Shown: positions 52,885 through 61,511, counted from the first letter of the stretch. The stretch is DNA of 64,000 nucleotides from Streptomyces sp. NBC_01198 (GCF_036010485.1 NZ_CP108568.1:7511001-7575000); one strand, 5' to 3'. Translations and numbers: made by a program. The notes: generated by a model from the letters alone, not told the origin.

Positions 52885-52928
52885 GCCTGTCCTGATCCCG
52901 CCCGCGCCGCCACGCCGGGATGCCCGTG

Positions 52929-52958
52929 TTGAGGAAACGGGGCCTGTCCCCGTATAAT
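52929..52958 (+). promoter_or_regulatory. Promoter of the exporter gene with palindromic operator candidate
   Basis: TTGAGG (52929-52934), an 18-base spacer and a perfect TATAAT (52953-52958) form a sigma-70/HrdB-type promoter 106 bases before the exporter ATG. Such a complete -10 is rare in this GC-rich DNA. A 17-base inverted repeat, ACGGGG-CCTGT-CCCCGT (52937-52953), fills the spacer. A repressor bound there would block polymerase, as TetR- or MarR-type regulators of drug exporters do. The repressor gene is not in the window. Confidence 0.65.
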
Positions 52959-53063
52959 CGCCAGGGAGTCAACGGGACACGTCCGTAGGCCGATTGACGC
53001 CCCATCTCGACTGCTTCCCGGCGTACCCCCCCCGGTGGTCCACGCCGGAGCCGAAGGAGAGCC

Positions 53064-54587
53064 ATGAGCGACCAGACCAACTCCCCGCGGACGGCTGTGG
53101 CCGAGCCGCCTCCTCCGGCGGACAGCGGCCCCAGCGGCCACCCCGGGATCACCCTCGCGCTCATCGCGACCGCGTATCTCATGGTGGGCCTGGACGCGAC
53201 GGTGGTGAACATCGCGCTGCCCAAGATCCAGGGCGCTCTGGGCTTCTCCTCGGTCGGCCTGTCCTGGGTGATCAACTCCTACACCCTCGCCTTCGGCGGG
53301 CTGCTGCTGCTCGGCGGCCGGCTCGGCGACATCCTCGGCCGGCGGCGGATGCTGGTGGCCGGCACCACCCTGTTCACCGTCGCCTCCCTGGTCGGGGGCT
53401 TCGCCAACAGCCCCGGGCTGCTGGTGGCCGCCAGGATCGGCCAGGGCGTCGGCGCGGCGATGGCCTCGCCGAACACCCTGGCGCTGATCGCCACCAACTT
53501 CGAGGAGGGCCCGGCGCGCAACCGCGCGCTCGCGGTCTACTCCGCCACCGCCGGCGCCGGCGCGTCGGTCGGCCTCATCCTCGGCGGTGTGCTGACCGAC
53601 TGGGTCAGCTGGCGCGCGGTGATGTTCGTCAACGTGCCGCTCGGCCTCGCGGTCGTGATCGGCGCCCCCCTCTTCATCCGCGAGCCGGAGCGGCACCAGG
53701 CCCGTATCGACTACGGCGGCACTCTCACCGTCACCGCCGGCATGGTGGCGCTGGTCTACGCCTTCATCCGGGTGCCCACCGACGGCTGGGGCGACCCCCT
53801 GACGGTGCTGTGCTTCGTCGCCTCGGCGGTGCTGCTCGCGGCGTTCGTGGTGATCGAGACCAGGATCCGGCAGCCGATCGTGCCGCTGCGGCTGTTCCGC
53901 AGCCGCAACCGCTCCGGCGGCTACCTCAACATCCTGCTGCTCACCGCGACGATGATGGGGCTGTTCTTCTTCCTCAGCCAGTTCGTCCAGGACGCCATGG
54001 ACCTCAGCCCCGCCAAGGCGGGCCTGGCCTTCCTGCCGATGACCCTGGCGATGTTCACCACGGTCTCGCAGGTGGCGAAGCTGCTGCCCAAGTTCGGCGC
54101 CAAGCGGCTGATGATCGCCGGCGCCACGCTGATGACGATCACCATGGTGTGGCTGACGCAGATCTCCACCGACAGCAGCTACCTCGGCTCGGTCTTCGGC
54201 CCGCTGCTGATCTTCGGCGTCGGCATGGGCCTGAGCTTCATGCCGCTGAACGTCACGATCCTCACCGGAGTCGCCCGCGAGGACTCGGGCTCGGCCTCCG
54301 GCGTGCTGCAGACCCTGATGCAGCTCGGTGGCGGCCTGGGCCTGGCCATCCTGGTCACCGTGTTCGGCACGTCCTCGAAGAACGCGGCAGGCAGGCCGGC
54401 CGGCGCCTCGGCCGGGGAGCAGGCGCGGTACGCCTTCACCCACGGCCTGCAGTCCGCGTTCACCGTCGGGGTGGTCTTCGTGGCCATCGCCCTGGTCGTG
54501 TCCATCGTCGTCTTCGCGCCGAAGAAGGCGCCGGCGGCCGTCACGGCGGCCCCGCCTGCCCAGGCCGGCGCGCCCAAGGCGGAGTGA
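53064..54587 (+). CDS. DHA2-family MFS drug exporter (14 TMS, EmrB/QacA-like)
   Basis: A 507-residue major facilitator with about 14 membrane helices and the DHA2 signatures. These are LDATVVNIALPKI in helix 1, GGRLGDILGRRRM as motif A between helices 2 and 3, and a GxxxGPxxGG-like motif C (SATAGAGASVGLILGG) in helix 5. It should export the cluster product using the proton gradient, giving self-resistance; AbyD plays the like-named role in abyssomicin clusters. AAGGAG lies four bases before the ATG. It is divergent from PKS1, has its own promoter and is closed by a strong hairpin 26 bases after the stop, so it is transcribed separately from the P450 genes. Confidence 0.93.
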   Translation: MSDQTNSPRTAVAEPPPPADSGPSGHPGITLALIATAYLMVGLDATVVNIALPKIQGALGFSSVGLSWVINSYTLAFGGLLLLGGRLGDILGRRRMLVAGTTLFTVASLVGGFANSPGLLVAARIGQGVGAAMASPNTLALIATNFEEGPARNRALAVYSATAGAGASVGLILGGVLTDWVSWRAVMFVNVPLGLAVVIGAPLFIREPERHQARIDYGGTLTVTAGMVALVYAFIRVPTDGWGDPLTVLCFVASAVLLAAFVVIETRIRQPIVPLRLFRSRNRSGGYLNILLLTATMMGLFFFLSQFVQDAMDLSPAKAGLAFLPMTLAMFTTVSQVAKLLPKFGAKRLMIAGATLMTITMVWLTQISTDSSYLGSVFGPLLIFGVGMGLSFMPLNVTILTGVAREDSGSASGVLQTLMQLGGGLGLAILVTVFGTSSKNAAGRPAGASAGEQARYAFTHGLQSAFTVGVVFVAIALVVSIVVFAPKKAPAAVTAAPPAQAGAPKAE

Positions 54588-54613
54588 GCGGCCGACCCCG
54601 TACGTACGACGAC

Positions 54614-54651
54614 ACCGGCGCGGTCCCCGTCACCACGGGGGCCGCGCCGGT
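54614..54651 (+). terminator. Hairpin terminator after the exporter gene
   Basis: A 17-bp stem with one G-T pair and a CACC loop (left arm 54614-54630, right arm 54635-54651). It starts 26 bases past the exporter stop. There is no U-tract, as is usual for Streptomyces terminators. Confidence 0.75.
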
Positions 54652-54750
54652 CTGCGTGCCGTGGCGCCCGCGGTGGCCCGGTGACGCGCCGGCGGGGGCG
54701 CCGGGAGGCCACCGCATGGCCGAAACCCGCGCACCCCCGCGGGCACGCAA

Positions 54751-54769
54751 GGCCCGCTTTAGAGGTGCC
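54751..54769 (+). promoter_or_regulatory. Copy 4 of the CTTTAG-centred motif (upstream of P450 operon)
   Basis: Reads GGCCCGCTTTAGAGGTGCC. It matches the copy before the AbyU-like gene at 15 of 19 positions, the best pair in the window. It lies between the exporter terminator and the first P450, 47 bases before the GTG start. Confidence 0.6.
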
Positions 54770-54816
54770 GCCGATCCTGGGAGCCATTTGCGATCGGCTT
54801 CAGCATGGAGGCACTC

Positions 54817-56052
54817 GTGACCGACACCGCCGACTCGGCCGCACCGACCGAGGACACGGCAGAACTCCCCGGCTTTCCGATGCCCCGCCGGTGTCCGTTC
54901 GACCTCAACGAGCAATACGCCGAGCTGCGCGAGGAGGCGCCGATCACCCCGGTGGCCCTCGCCAGCAGCCGGGACGCCTGGCTGGTGACCAGCCATGAGC
55001 ACGTCCGCACGCTCTTCCTGGACCCGCGGCTCAGCGCGGACGGCACTCACCCGACCTTCCCCATCCTCGCGCCGCGCCGGAAGTCCTTCGACGAGCAGGC
55101 CAAGGGCTTCCTGCCGTGGATGGACCCGCCGGAGCACACCCGCTACCGGCGGATGCTCATCAACGAGTTCACCGTGCGCCGGATCCGGGCCATGCGGCCG
55201 CGGGTGCAGGCCGTCGTGGACGCCTGCATCGACCGGATGCTGGCCGGGCCGCGCCCGGCCGACCTGGTGCAGGCGCTGGCCCTGCCGGTGCCCTCGCAGA
55301 CCATCTGCGACGTGCTCGGCGTCCCCTACGAGGATCTGGACCACATCCAGGACCGCGCACAGGTGATGGTCAGCAAGGTGCACCCGCCCGAGGAGCGCGC
55401 CGCCGCCCTGCGCGACCTGCGCACCTACCTCGGCGAGCTGCTGCACCGCAAGGCCGCGGAGCCCGCCGACGACACCCTCAGCCGGCTGGTGGCCCGGCAC
55501 CGCGCGGCCGGCGCGGACGACCACGACCACCTCACCGGCCTGGCGCTGCTCATCCTCATCGGCGGCTACGAGAGCACGGCGAGCACGATCGCGCTGGGCA
55601 CCGTGGCGCTGCTGGCACACCCCGAGCAGGCAGACGCGCTGCGCGCCGACCCGTCCCTGGCGCCCAAGGCCGTCGAGGAACTGCTGCGGTTCTTCAGCGT
55701 CGCCGACAACGTCACCAGCCGGGTGTCGCTGGAGGACGTCGAGATCGGCGGCGTGACGATACGCAAAGGCCAGGGCGTGCTGCTGTCCAACGCCGCAGCC
55801 AACCGCGACGCCGCCGTCTTCCCCGAGCCGGAGACGCTCGACGTCCACCGCGACGCCCGCCAGCACATGGCCTTCGGCTACGGCATCCACCAGTGCCTGG
55901 GCCAGAACCTGGCCCGGCTCGAACTCGACGTCGTCTTCAGCACCCTGCTCGAACGGGTGCCGGGGCTGCGGCTCGCGGTGCCCGTGGACGACCTGCCGTT
56001 CAAGGACGACGCCATCATGTACGGCATCCACGAACTGCCGGTGACCTGGTGA
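54817..56052 (+). CDS. Cytochrome P450 (CYP105-like), first copy
   Basis: A 411-residue cytosolic class I P450. The heme ligand is Cys360 in FGYGIHQCLGQ; the ExxR motif is EELLR. The I-helix reads GGYEST (249-254), so Ser replaces the usual Thr directly after the acidic residue of the oxygen-activating pair. I start at GTG 54817 because GGAGG sits five bases upstream and because the second P450 begins with the same VTDTAD. The in-frame ATG at 54805 overlaps that Shine-Dalgarno and is less likely. It presumably oxidises the tetronate product or its polyketide chain. The ferredoxin gene follows with a GTGA overlap. Confidence 0.92.
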   Translation: MTDTADSAAPTEDTAELPGFPMPRRCPFDLNEQYAELREEAPITPVALASSRDAWLVTSHEHVRTLFLDPRLSADGTHPTFPILAPRRKSFDEQAKGFLPWMDPPEHTRYRRMLINEFTVRRIRAMRPRVQAVVDACIDRMLAGPRPADLVQALALPVPSQTICDVLGVPYEDLDHIQDRAQVMVSKVHPPEERAAALRDLRTYLGELLHRKAAEPADDTLSRLVARHRAAGADDHDHLTGLALLILIGGYESTASTIALGTVALLAHPEQADALRADPSLAPKAVEELLRFFSVADNVTSRVSLEDVEIGGVTIRKGQGVLLSNAAANRDAAVFPEPETLDVHRDARQHMAFGYGIHQCLGQNLARLELDVVFSTLLERVPGLRLAVPVDDLPFKDDAIMYGIHELPVTW

Positions 56053-56294
56053 CCGCCCCCGCCGGCCGGCCGCCGGCCACCGTGCAGCGCGCCCATGTGG
56101 ACCGCGACGTCTGCGTCGGGGCGGGCCAGTGCGTGCTCGCCGCGCCCGAGGTGTTCGACCAGAGCGACGAGGACGGCCTGTCGTACGTGCTGGTCGACCG
56201 GGTGCCCGCGGAGCTGGCGCCGGCGGTGCGCGACGCGGCCGTCCGCTGCCCTGCAAGGGCCGTCCGGCTCGAAGCCGGGAGCGCCGACCGATAG
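56049..56294 (+). CDS. [3Fe-4S] ferredoxin partner of the P450s
   Basis: An 81-residue single-cluster ferredoxin. Cys residues lie in DVCVGAGQCVLAAPEVF and VRCPARAV: three ligands in the CxxxxxC...CP arrangement, the second CxxC position replaced as in [3Fe-4S] P450 redox partners of actinomycetes. It passes electrons from a ferredoxin reductase (not encoded here) to one or both neighbouring P450s. The GTG start overlaps the stop of the first P450 (GTGA, 56049-56052), so synthesis is coupled. Confidence 0.9.
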   Translation: MTAPAGRPPATVQRAHVDRDVCVGAGQCVLAAPEVFDQSDEDGLSYVLVDRVPAELAPAVRDAAVRCPARAVRLEAGSADR

Positions 56295-56374
56295 CCCACC
56301 GGCCCGTCCCCGGCCTGGACCCGTCCCGGCCGCCCCCCGCCCGAGGACCAAGCCCCCGTCTGGAGGCCCTTCAC

Positions 56375-57583
56375 GTGACCGACACCGCCGACGCTCCCGG
56401 ACCCCCGTCCTACCCGATGCCGCGCACCTGCCCGTTCGCGCTGCCCGAGCAGTACGCCCGGCTGCGCGAGGAGCAGCCGCTGGCCCGCGTCCGCCTGCCC
56501 ACCGGGCGGGAGGCGTGGCTGGCGACCCGCTACGAGGACGTACGCCGGCTGTTCACCGACGCCGACCTCAGCGCCGACCGGGTGCACCCCGGCTTCCCCG
56601 CGCTGCTCAGCGGCCAGCAGGCCATCGACCGCAGGGGCTTCCTGCCGTGGATGGACCCGCCGGAGCACACCACCTACCGGCGGATGGTGATCAGCGAGTT
56701 CACCGTCCGCAAGGTGGAGACGCTGCGGCCCGCGGTGACCGCCACCGTGCAGGAGTGCCTGGACCGGATCCTGGCCGGACCGCGCCCGGTCGACCTGGTG
56801 CAGGAACTGGCCCTGCCCGTCCCCTCGTTGACCATCTGCGAGCTGCTGGGCGTGCCGTACGCCGACCGGGAGGTCTTCCAGTCCCGGGCACAGCTGATGA
56901 CCGACCGCAACACCAGCGGACCCGACCGGCTCACCTCGCTGGTGGAGCTGCGCGCCTTCCTGCACGGCCTGGTGCTGCGCCGGCAGTCCGACCCGCAAGG
57001 GGACCTGCTCAGCCGGCTGGCGGTGAAGTACCGCGAGGCGGGCGTGGAGGACGCCGAGCACCTGACCGGGATGGCGCTGCTCATCCTGGTGGCGGGCCAC
57101 GAGACCACCGCCAACATGATCGCGCTGGGCACCGCCTACCTGATCGAGCACCCCGAGCTGAGGGAGGCGCTCATCAAGGACCCCTCGCAAGTGCCGCGGG
57201 CGGTCGAGGAGATGCTGCGCTACTTCAGCATCTCCGACCACTCCACCGGCCGGGTGGCGCTGGCCGACATCGAGGTCGGCGGCATCACCATCGAGGCAGG
57301 TGAGGGCGTGCTGCTGTCCAACGCCGCCGCCAACCGCGACGCCCGCGCCTTCGACCGCCCCGAGGAGTTCGACCCGCATCGCGAGTCGCCCTCCCATGTG
57401 GCCTTCGGCTACGGCATCCACCAGTGCCTGGGGCAGAACCTGGCCCGGCTGGAACTGGACGTCGTCTTCACCGCCCTGCTTGCCCGGCTGCCGGACCTGC
57501 AACTGGCCACGCCGCTGGCGGAGTTGCCGTTCAAGAACGACACCATCATGTACGGCCTGCACGAGCTGCCCGTCACCTGGTGA
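56375..57583 (+). CDS. Cytochrome P450 (CYP105-like), second copy
   Basis: A 402-residue P450 closely related to the first: shared PMPR-CPF start, FLPWMDPPEHT, FGYGIHQCLGQNLARLELDVVF and a C-terminal HELPVTW. It probably arose by tandem duplication. Heme Cys351; I-helix AGHETT (240-245) with the normal Glu-Thr pair; ExxR in EEMLR. I chose the GTG start at 56375, eight bases after GGAGG. The open frame runs about 80 codons further upstream but overlaps the ferredoxin gene. With two P450s and an unadorned PKS product, several post-PKS oxidations are likely. Confidence 0.92.
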   Translation: MTDTADAPGPPSYPMPRTCPFALPEQYARLREEQPLARVRLPTGREAWLATRYEDVRRLFTDADLSADRVHPGFPALLSGQQAIDRRGFLPWMDPPEHTTYRRMVISEFTVRKVETLRPAVTATVQECLDRILAGPRPVDLVQELALPVPSLTICELLGVPYADREVFQSRAQLMTDRNTSGPDRLTSLVELRAFLHGLVLRRQSDPQGDLLSRLAVKYREAGVEDAEHLTGMALLILVAGHETTANMIALGTAYLIEHPELREALIKDPSQVPRAVEEMLRYFSISDHSTGRVALADIEVGGITIEAGEGVLLSNAAANRDARAFDRPEEFDPHRESPSHVAFGYGIHQCLGQNLARLELDVVFTALLARLPDLQLATPLAELPFKNDTIMYGLHELPVTW

Positions 57584-57696
57584 CATCCGGTCGCCCCCGA
57601 AGGGCGCCGGCCGAGCACACGATCCGAGCACAGGACCCGGGCAAGACCTCCCGGGCGCACCGCCCGAGCACCGCAGCAGAGAGGGACACACAGCGC

Positions 57697-58416
57697 ATGT
57701 CCAAGACCATCGCCGTTTTCGGAGCCGGCACCGGCCTGGGGCTGGGCGTCGCCCGGCGCTTCGGCCAGGAGGGCTTCCGTGTCGCGCTCGTCGCCCGTAC
57801 GCAGTCCAAACTCGACGCACTACGCGCCGAGTTGGAGAACGAGGGCATCGAGGCGGACACCTTCGCCCAGGACCTGGCCGACCACAGTGCGCTCGCCGGC
57901 ACTGTGGCGGCGATCAACGAGCGGTTCGGCCGGATCGACGTGACGGAGTACAGCCCCGCAGGCATCGCCGAGCGGCCGGTCGCCACCCTCGACCTCGACC
58001 TCGAAGGGCTGCAGCCGCAGCTCGACGTCCGGCTGCTCGCACCGATCCGCCTGGTGAACCTGGTGCTGCCGCAGATGCTCGAACGCGGCGACGGCGCCCT
58101 GCTGTTCGGCCTGGGCGCGGCCGGCACCAACCCGCTGTCGTTCATGAGCAACGTCGGCATCGCCTTCGCGGGCCTGCGCAACTACCTCAAGACGCTCAAC
58201 GAGTCGCTGGCCCCCAAGGGGGTCTACGCCGGCGGCCTGACCATCGGCGCGCTCATCGAACTCAGCGAGGCCCAGCGCCAGTTCGACGGTCGCCCGACCA
58301 GCGCGGAAGCGGTCGGCTTCCAGCCGGAGCGGGTCTGGCCGAAGGACCTCGCGGACACCTTCTGGGACATGTACGTCAAGCGTGACCGCTACGAGGACTC
58401 GGTCGGCACCTACTGA
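57697..58416 (+). CDS. Atypical short-chain dehydrogenase/reductase-like protein
   Basis: A 239-residue Rossmann protein. The dinucleotide motif GAGTGLG (residues 9-15) and a following VALVARTQSKLDAL are those of classical SDRs. The active-site Tyr-x-x-x-Lys is missing at its place: where YxxxK-A-A-L should stand the sequence is NVGIAFAGLRNYL. NAG in the middle of the fold is replaced by YSPAG. It may bind a nucleotide without classical reductase activity, or use other residues. It is the last gene of the P450 operon, 113 bases after the second P450, with GAGAGG upstream of its ATG. Its role in the pathway is not recognisable. Confidence 0.8.
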   Translation: MSKTIAVFGAGTGLGLGVARRFGQEGFRVALVARTQSKLDALRAELENEGIEADTFAQDLADHSALAGTVAAINERFGRIDVTEYSPAGIAERPVATLDLDLEGLQPQLDVRLLAPIRLVNLVLPQMLERGDGALLFGLGAAGTNPLSFMSNVGIAFAGLRNYLKTLNESLAPKGVYAGGLTIGALIELSEAQRQFDGRPTSAEAVGFQPERVWPKDLADTFWDMYVKRDRYEDSVGTY

Positions 58417-58422
58417 CACGCC

Positions 58423-58453
58423 GGGCCGCGGCGGGCAGCGCCCGCCGCGGCCC
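58423..58453. terminator. Bidirectional hairpin between convergent genes
   Basis: A perfect 14-bp inverted repeat (GGGCCGCGGCGGGC and its complement) with a three-base AGC loop, in the 49-base gap between the SDR stop and the FAD-protein stop. It would end both convergent transcripts. Confidence 0.85.
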
Positions 58454-58465
58454 AGGCGCCTTCCG

Positions 58466-60493
58466 TCAGCCGGCCTGCTGCCCCGCCCGCCCGGCGGCCG
58501 CGGGTGCCTGCGCACCCAGCCGCAGCATCGAGCGGACCATGGCGTCGCAGCGCATGAACCCGATCGGGTTGAGCCGGGGGAAACCGGCCGGTCCGAAGCC
58601 CGCCGTCCACGCGCCCACCGCGAACAGCCGCGGATGGGCGCTGCCGTCGGCGGCCAGTACCCGCTGGTCGGTGGCGTGCACGGCGAGTTTGCCCGAGCTG
58701 TACGCCGGCTGCCCCGGCGCGTCACGCAGCTGTTCCTCGGTGCACGCCCCGCGCGCGTACAGCCGCCGGATCAGCGCGTCACTGTTGCGCACCACGCTGG
58801 CGGTCGGCAACCGCGCTTCCAGCAGCGCCGTCCCCGCCACCTCGCCGGGCGCGTTGACGCCCCGGGCGAGGAAGACCCCGCGGCCGGCGTCGGGCACGAC
58901 CTCCAGGCCGCCGCCGAGGAAGCGCACCACCCCGGCCCGGCCGAGGGCCAGCAGCTGTTCGGCGCGCGGCCCGGGCGGGCCGCTGCCGATGTAGCCGAAG
59001 AAGTCGTGGAACCACGGGTCGAGTTCCCTGGTACGCGACCGCGCCGACAGCCGGTTGGAGCTGAGGAGCTGGAAGATCGGCCCCATGCTGTTCATCAGCG
59101 CGTGGATCGCGGCGAGATCCTGGCTGTGGCGCTGGTCGCCGCGCCGCGCCAGGTCGGCCGCGACATGGCCGAGGATCAGCTCGTGCAACTGCTCGGCGCT
59201 GTCGACCTGGACCCCTTCCAGCGGATACTCCAGCGCCGGCAGGTCAAAGCGGTCCGCGGGATCGGGCACGGTCTCCGCGATCACCGCGTCGACCCGGGCC
59301 CGGTCGCCGGGCTGCCTGCCGCCCAGCAGCTCGAAGATGCCGGCGACCTCGGCCCAGGGACGGGTCACCCGGTCGGGGTGGCCGGTGAACAGCTCCTGGT
59401 AGTGGGCCAGTTCCATCTCCGCGTGGATCAGCGGGCGGATGTCGATCCCGAAGTCCACCGGCTCGGCCCGGGCGATCAGCTCCTTGGCGACCTGCGCGGT
59501 CAGGAAGTGCGGTGCGGGCTTGTCGCCGAGCAGCTGGCTGTAGCCGAGCTTGCTCCGGTACGGCACCCCCCGCCGCGAACCCGCGTAGAGCACCGGTTCG
59601 CGGCCGGAGGGCACGTACTGCAGGGTGCCGTCCGGGTCCCGGGTCCACGAGCCGCCGCGGCCCTCGGTCAGCAGCACCACGTAGTCGACGAACGACAGCG
59701 CCAGACCGCGGACGATGACCGACTCGCCCGGCCGCAGCACGTCCAGGTCGGCGTCGGCGGCGTACTGGGCGGGCAGGTAGGTCAGGCCGTGCTCCTGCGC
59801 GAAACGGGCGAGTTCGCGGGCCGGCGGCGCCGGTTCCACGTCGTGGTGGCCCTGCGCCAGCAGCACCGCGTCGGCGGCCAGCTCGACGCCGGAGTCCAGC
59901 CGTACGGTCGTACGGTCCTCGGCGTCGACCAGCTCGACCGCGGTGCCGGTGTGGGTGACCACCTCGACGTTGGCCGGCGCGCCGGCCACCAGCCGCCGCA
60001 CCACGCTGGACAGGTACGCCGCCAGGGTGCGGCGCGAGGGGTAGAAGCGCGGGTGCGCCCTGGCCGCCTCGTCGGCCACCACCGGGTCGGCCAGCTCCTC
60101 AGGGCCGGCCGCACGGGCCCAGTCCAGGATCGCAGGACCGGGCGGCTTGGGACCCTCGCAGGCCATGTTCTCGTCCGGGAAGACGGTGATCGCCGCCATC
60201 GGGGTGTTGGCCCACATCAGGGCCGACTGCTCCTGCCGCCAGACCCGCCCCCCGCCGTGCGGGTGCGGGTCCACCAGGTGCACGCGCACCGGGCGGTCGG
60301 GCACCAGGTCCGGGATGTTGGCGCAGATCCGCTCCAGCAGCGAGGTGCCCGCGGGCCCCGCCCCGACGACTACCACGGTGAAGGGCGGCGCGCCGCCGGT
60401 ATCGGGCACGCCCGCCGTTCCCGGGCGCTCCGCCGTGTCCGTTCTGCCGGCGACGTCCGTGTCCGTGTCTGCCGTGTTCACCGTGTCCCCCAT
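58466..60493 (-). CDS. FAD/NAD(P)-binding protein (PF13454-like), role unknown
   Basis: A 675-residue flavoprotein-like enzyme. After a low-complexity Thr/Asp-rich leader comes a dinucleotide site, VVVVGAGPAGTSLLERI (GxGxxG at 44-49). VLLAQGHHD lies about 200 residues later, and a C-terminal LFAVGAWTAGFGPAGFPRLNP likely completes the FAD site. It resembles the large actinobacterial 'FAD/NAD(P)-binding protein' group rather than the PyrE3/KijE3-type flavoenzymes that form the decalin in larger spirotetronates. Its operon partners make the tetronate ring, so a redox step on the tetronate or chain is plausible but unproven. The start is uncertain: ATG 60493 has no good Shine-Dalgarno, and GTG 60481 follows GGGGGA. 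Confidence 0.8.
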   Translation of the reverse strand: MGDTVNTADTDTDVAGRTDTAERPGTAGVPDTGGAPPFTVVVVGAGPAGTSLLERICANIPDLVPDRPVRVHLVDPHPHGGGRVWRQEQSALMWANTPMAAITVFPDENMACEGPKPPGPAILDWARAAGPEELADPVVADEAARAHPRFYPSRRTLAAYLSSVVRRLVAGAPANVEVVTHTGTAVELVDAEDRTTVRLDSGVELAADAVLLAQGHHDVEPAPPARELARFAQEHGLTYLPAQYAADADLDVLRPGESVIVRGLALSFVDYVVLLTEGRGGSWTRDPDGTLQYVPSGREPVLYAGSRRGVPYRSKLGYSQLLGDKPAPHFLTAQVAKELIARAEPVDFGIDIRPLIHAEMELAHYQELFTGHPDRVTRPWAEVAGIFELLGGRQPGDRARVDAVIAETVPDPADRFDLPALEYPLEGVQVDSAEQLHELILGHVAADLARRGDQRHSQDLAAIHALMNSMGPIFQLLSSNRLSARSRTRELDPWFHDFFGYIGSGPPGPRAEQLLALGRAGVVRFLGGGLEVVPDAGRGVFLARGVNAPGEVAGTALLEARLPTASVVRNSDALIRRLYARGACTEEQLRDAPGQPAYSSGKLAVHATDQRVLAADGSAHPRLFAVGAWTAGFGPAGFPRLNPIGFMRCDAMVRSMLRLGAQAPAAAGRAGQQAG

Positions 60494-60525
60494 GTCCGCG
60501 AGGTCCGCCTTTCGTCGAGCGCCGG

Positions 60526-61353
60526 TCAGCTGGTGCGGGCGGAGCCCGACGGGAGGTCGGCGAGTGCGCCGGTGGCCGGTCCGGCCGGGAGGTCGTCCGG
60601 CGGGTACCCCTCCAGGCCCTCCTTGATCGCGGTGAGCAGGTCGGCCGCCTCCGCCCCGTCGATCACCCGGTGGTCGAAGGCCAGGTTCAGCCGCATCACC
60701 GGGGCGACGGCGAGTGCGCCGTCCCGTACCACGGGGCGGTCGGCTATCTGCCCGACGCCCAGGGTGACGGTGGTCCCGCCGACCGAGTGGAAGCCGTTGA
60801 CCGGGCGGTGGCCCAGCGAGGTGATCGCCACCGTGCCCAGGGTCTGCGGGCGGCGCCGCAGTGAGCGCATGGTGAGCCGGAAGAGGGGCAGCCCCACGAA
60901 GCGCGGCAGCTTGTGCAGCACCCGGACCGCGCCGAACTCCGCCATCGTCTGCGGGTCGCCGTCCCGGAAGTGCGAGATCCGCTGCTGGATGTCGGGCAGG
61001 CCCGCGGTGTCCACGTCGGGCACCACCGTCGCCAGCACCACCCGGTGCCCGTCGAGCGTCTTGTCCAGGGTGACCTTCGCGTGCACGCCCTCGTAGCGGG
61101 CCAGCCGGGGCCACAGCCGCCCGCGCAGCGCCGCGTTGGCCTCCGGGTGCGCCGCCAGGGCCCGGCCGGTGGCCTGGGCGATGTAGCTGACCACCGAGAA
61201 GCCCGGGTGCGTGGCCCGGTGCGCCAGCACCCCCGCCATGTCGACGTCGGTGTCGAGGAAGACCGGCGAGAAGGCCCGGATGGCACCGGTGAAGTACTGC
61301 GTGTGCCGGCGCTGCCGGACCTCGGGACCGATCCTCACCGCCGCACCCCGCAT
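60526..61353 (-). CDS. E2-type acyltransferase of the tetronate cassette (AbyA4/Agg4-like)
   Basis: A 275-residue protein with only the catalytic domain of 2-oxo-acid dehydrogenase E2. There is no lipoyl or peripheral-subunit-binding domain. The chloramphenicol-acetyltransferase-like active site DHRVIDG is intact (His228, Asp232). In agglomerin and abyssomicin biosynthesis such enzymes acetylate the tetronate hydroxymethyl before the hydrolase at 9256-10404 eliminates acetate. I place the start at ATG 61353 because conservation seems to begin just after (QRRHTQYF). An ATG at 61548 inside the preceding gene would add 65 low-complexity residues, and neither has a clear Shine-Dalgarno. Confidence 0.83.
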   Translation of the reverse strand: MRGAAVRIGPEVRQRRHTQYFTGAIRAFSPVFLDTDVDMAGVLAHRATHPGFSVVSYIAQATGRALAAHPEANAALRGRLWPRLARYEGVHAKVTLDKTLDGHRVVLATVVPDVDTAGLPDIQQRISHFRDGDPQTMAEFGAVRVLHKLPRFVGLPLFRLTMRSLRRRPQTLGTVAITSLGHRPVNGFHSVGGTTVTLGVGQIADRPVVRDGALAVAPVMRLNLAFDHRVIDGAEAADLLTAIKEGLEGYPPDDLPAGPATGALADLPSGSARTS

Positions 61354-61511
61354 CCGGTCGGGCCGACCGGTGTCAGGGCGCGGCCGGCCGGACGGCGCCG
61401 GGCGCCTGCCGCCGAGGCCGCGGGCGGCGCCAGCGGGCCGTGCGGCCCTGCCGGGCTCCGCGTCGTCGGATGAGCGTGCATCGTGGGTTCCCTTCGTCTC
61501 AGCGACTCGTC

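Larger units (their letters stand above)
52765..53063 (-). other. Divergent intergenic region between PKS1 and exporter
   Basis: These 299 bases hold no convincing gene. They contain the minus-strand CTTAAG-type motif for PKS1 and a plus-strand TTGAGG-18-TATAAT promoter with an embedded palindrome for the exporter. A run of eight C bases lies before the exporter start. The region is likely where the main PKS transcript and the export gene are switched. Confidence 0.75.

Noticed and set aside
54805..54816. ATG start for the first P450
   Set aside because: The ATG overlaps the GGAGG that serves the GTG at 54817, and the paralogue starts at the equivalent GTG with the same residues.
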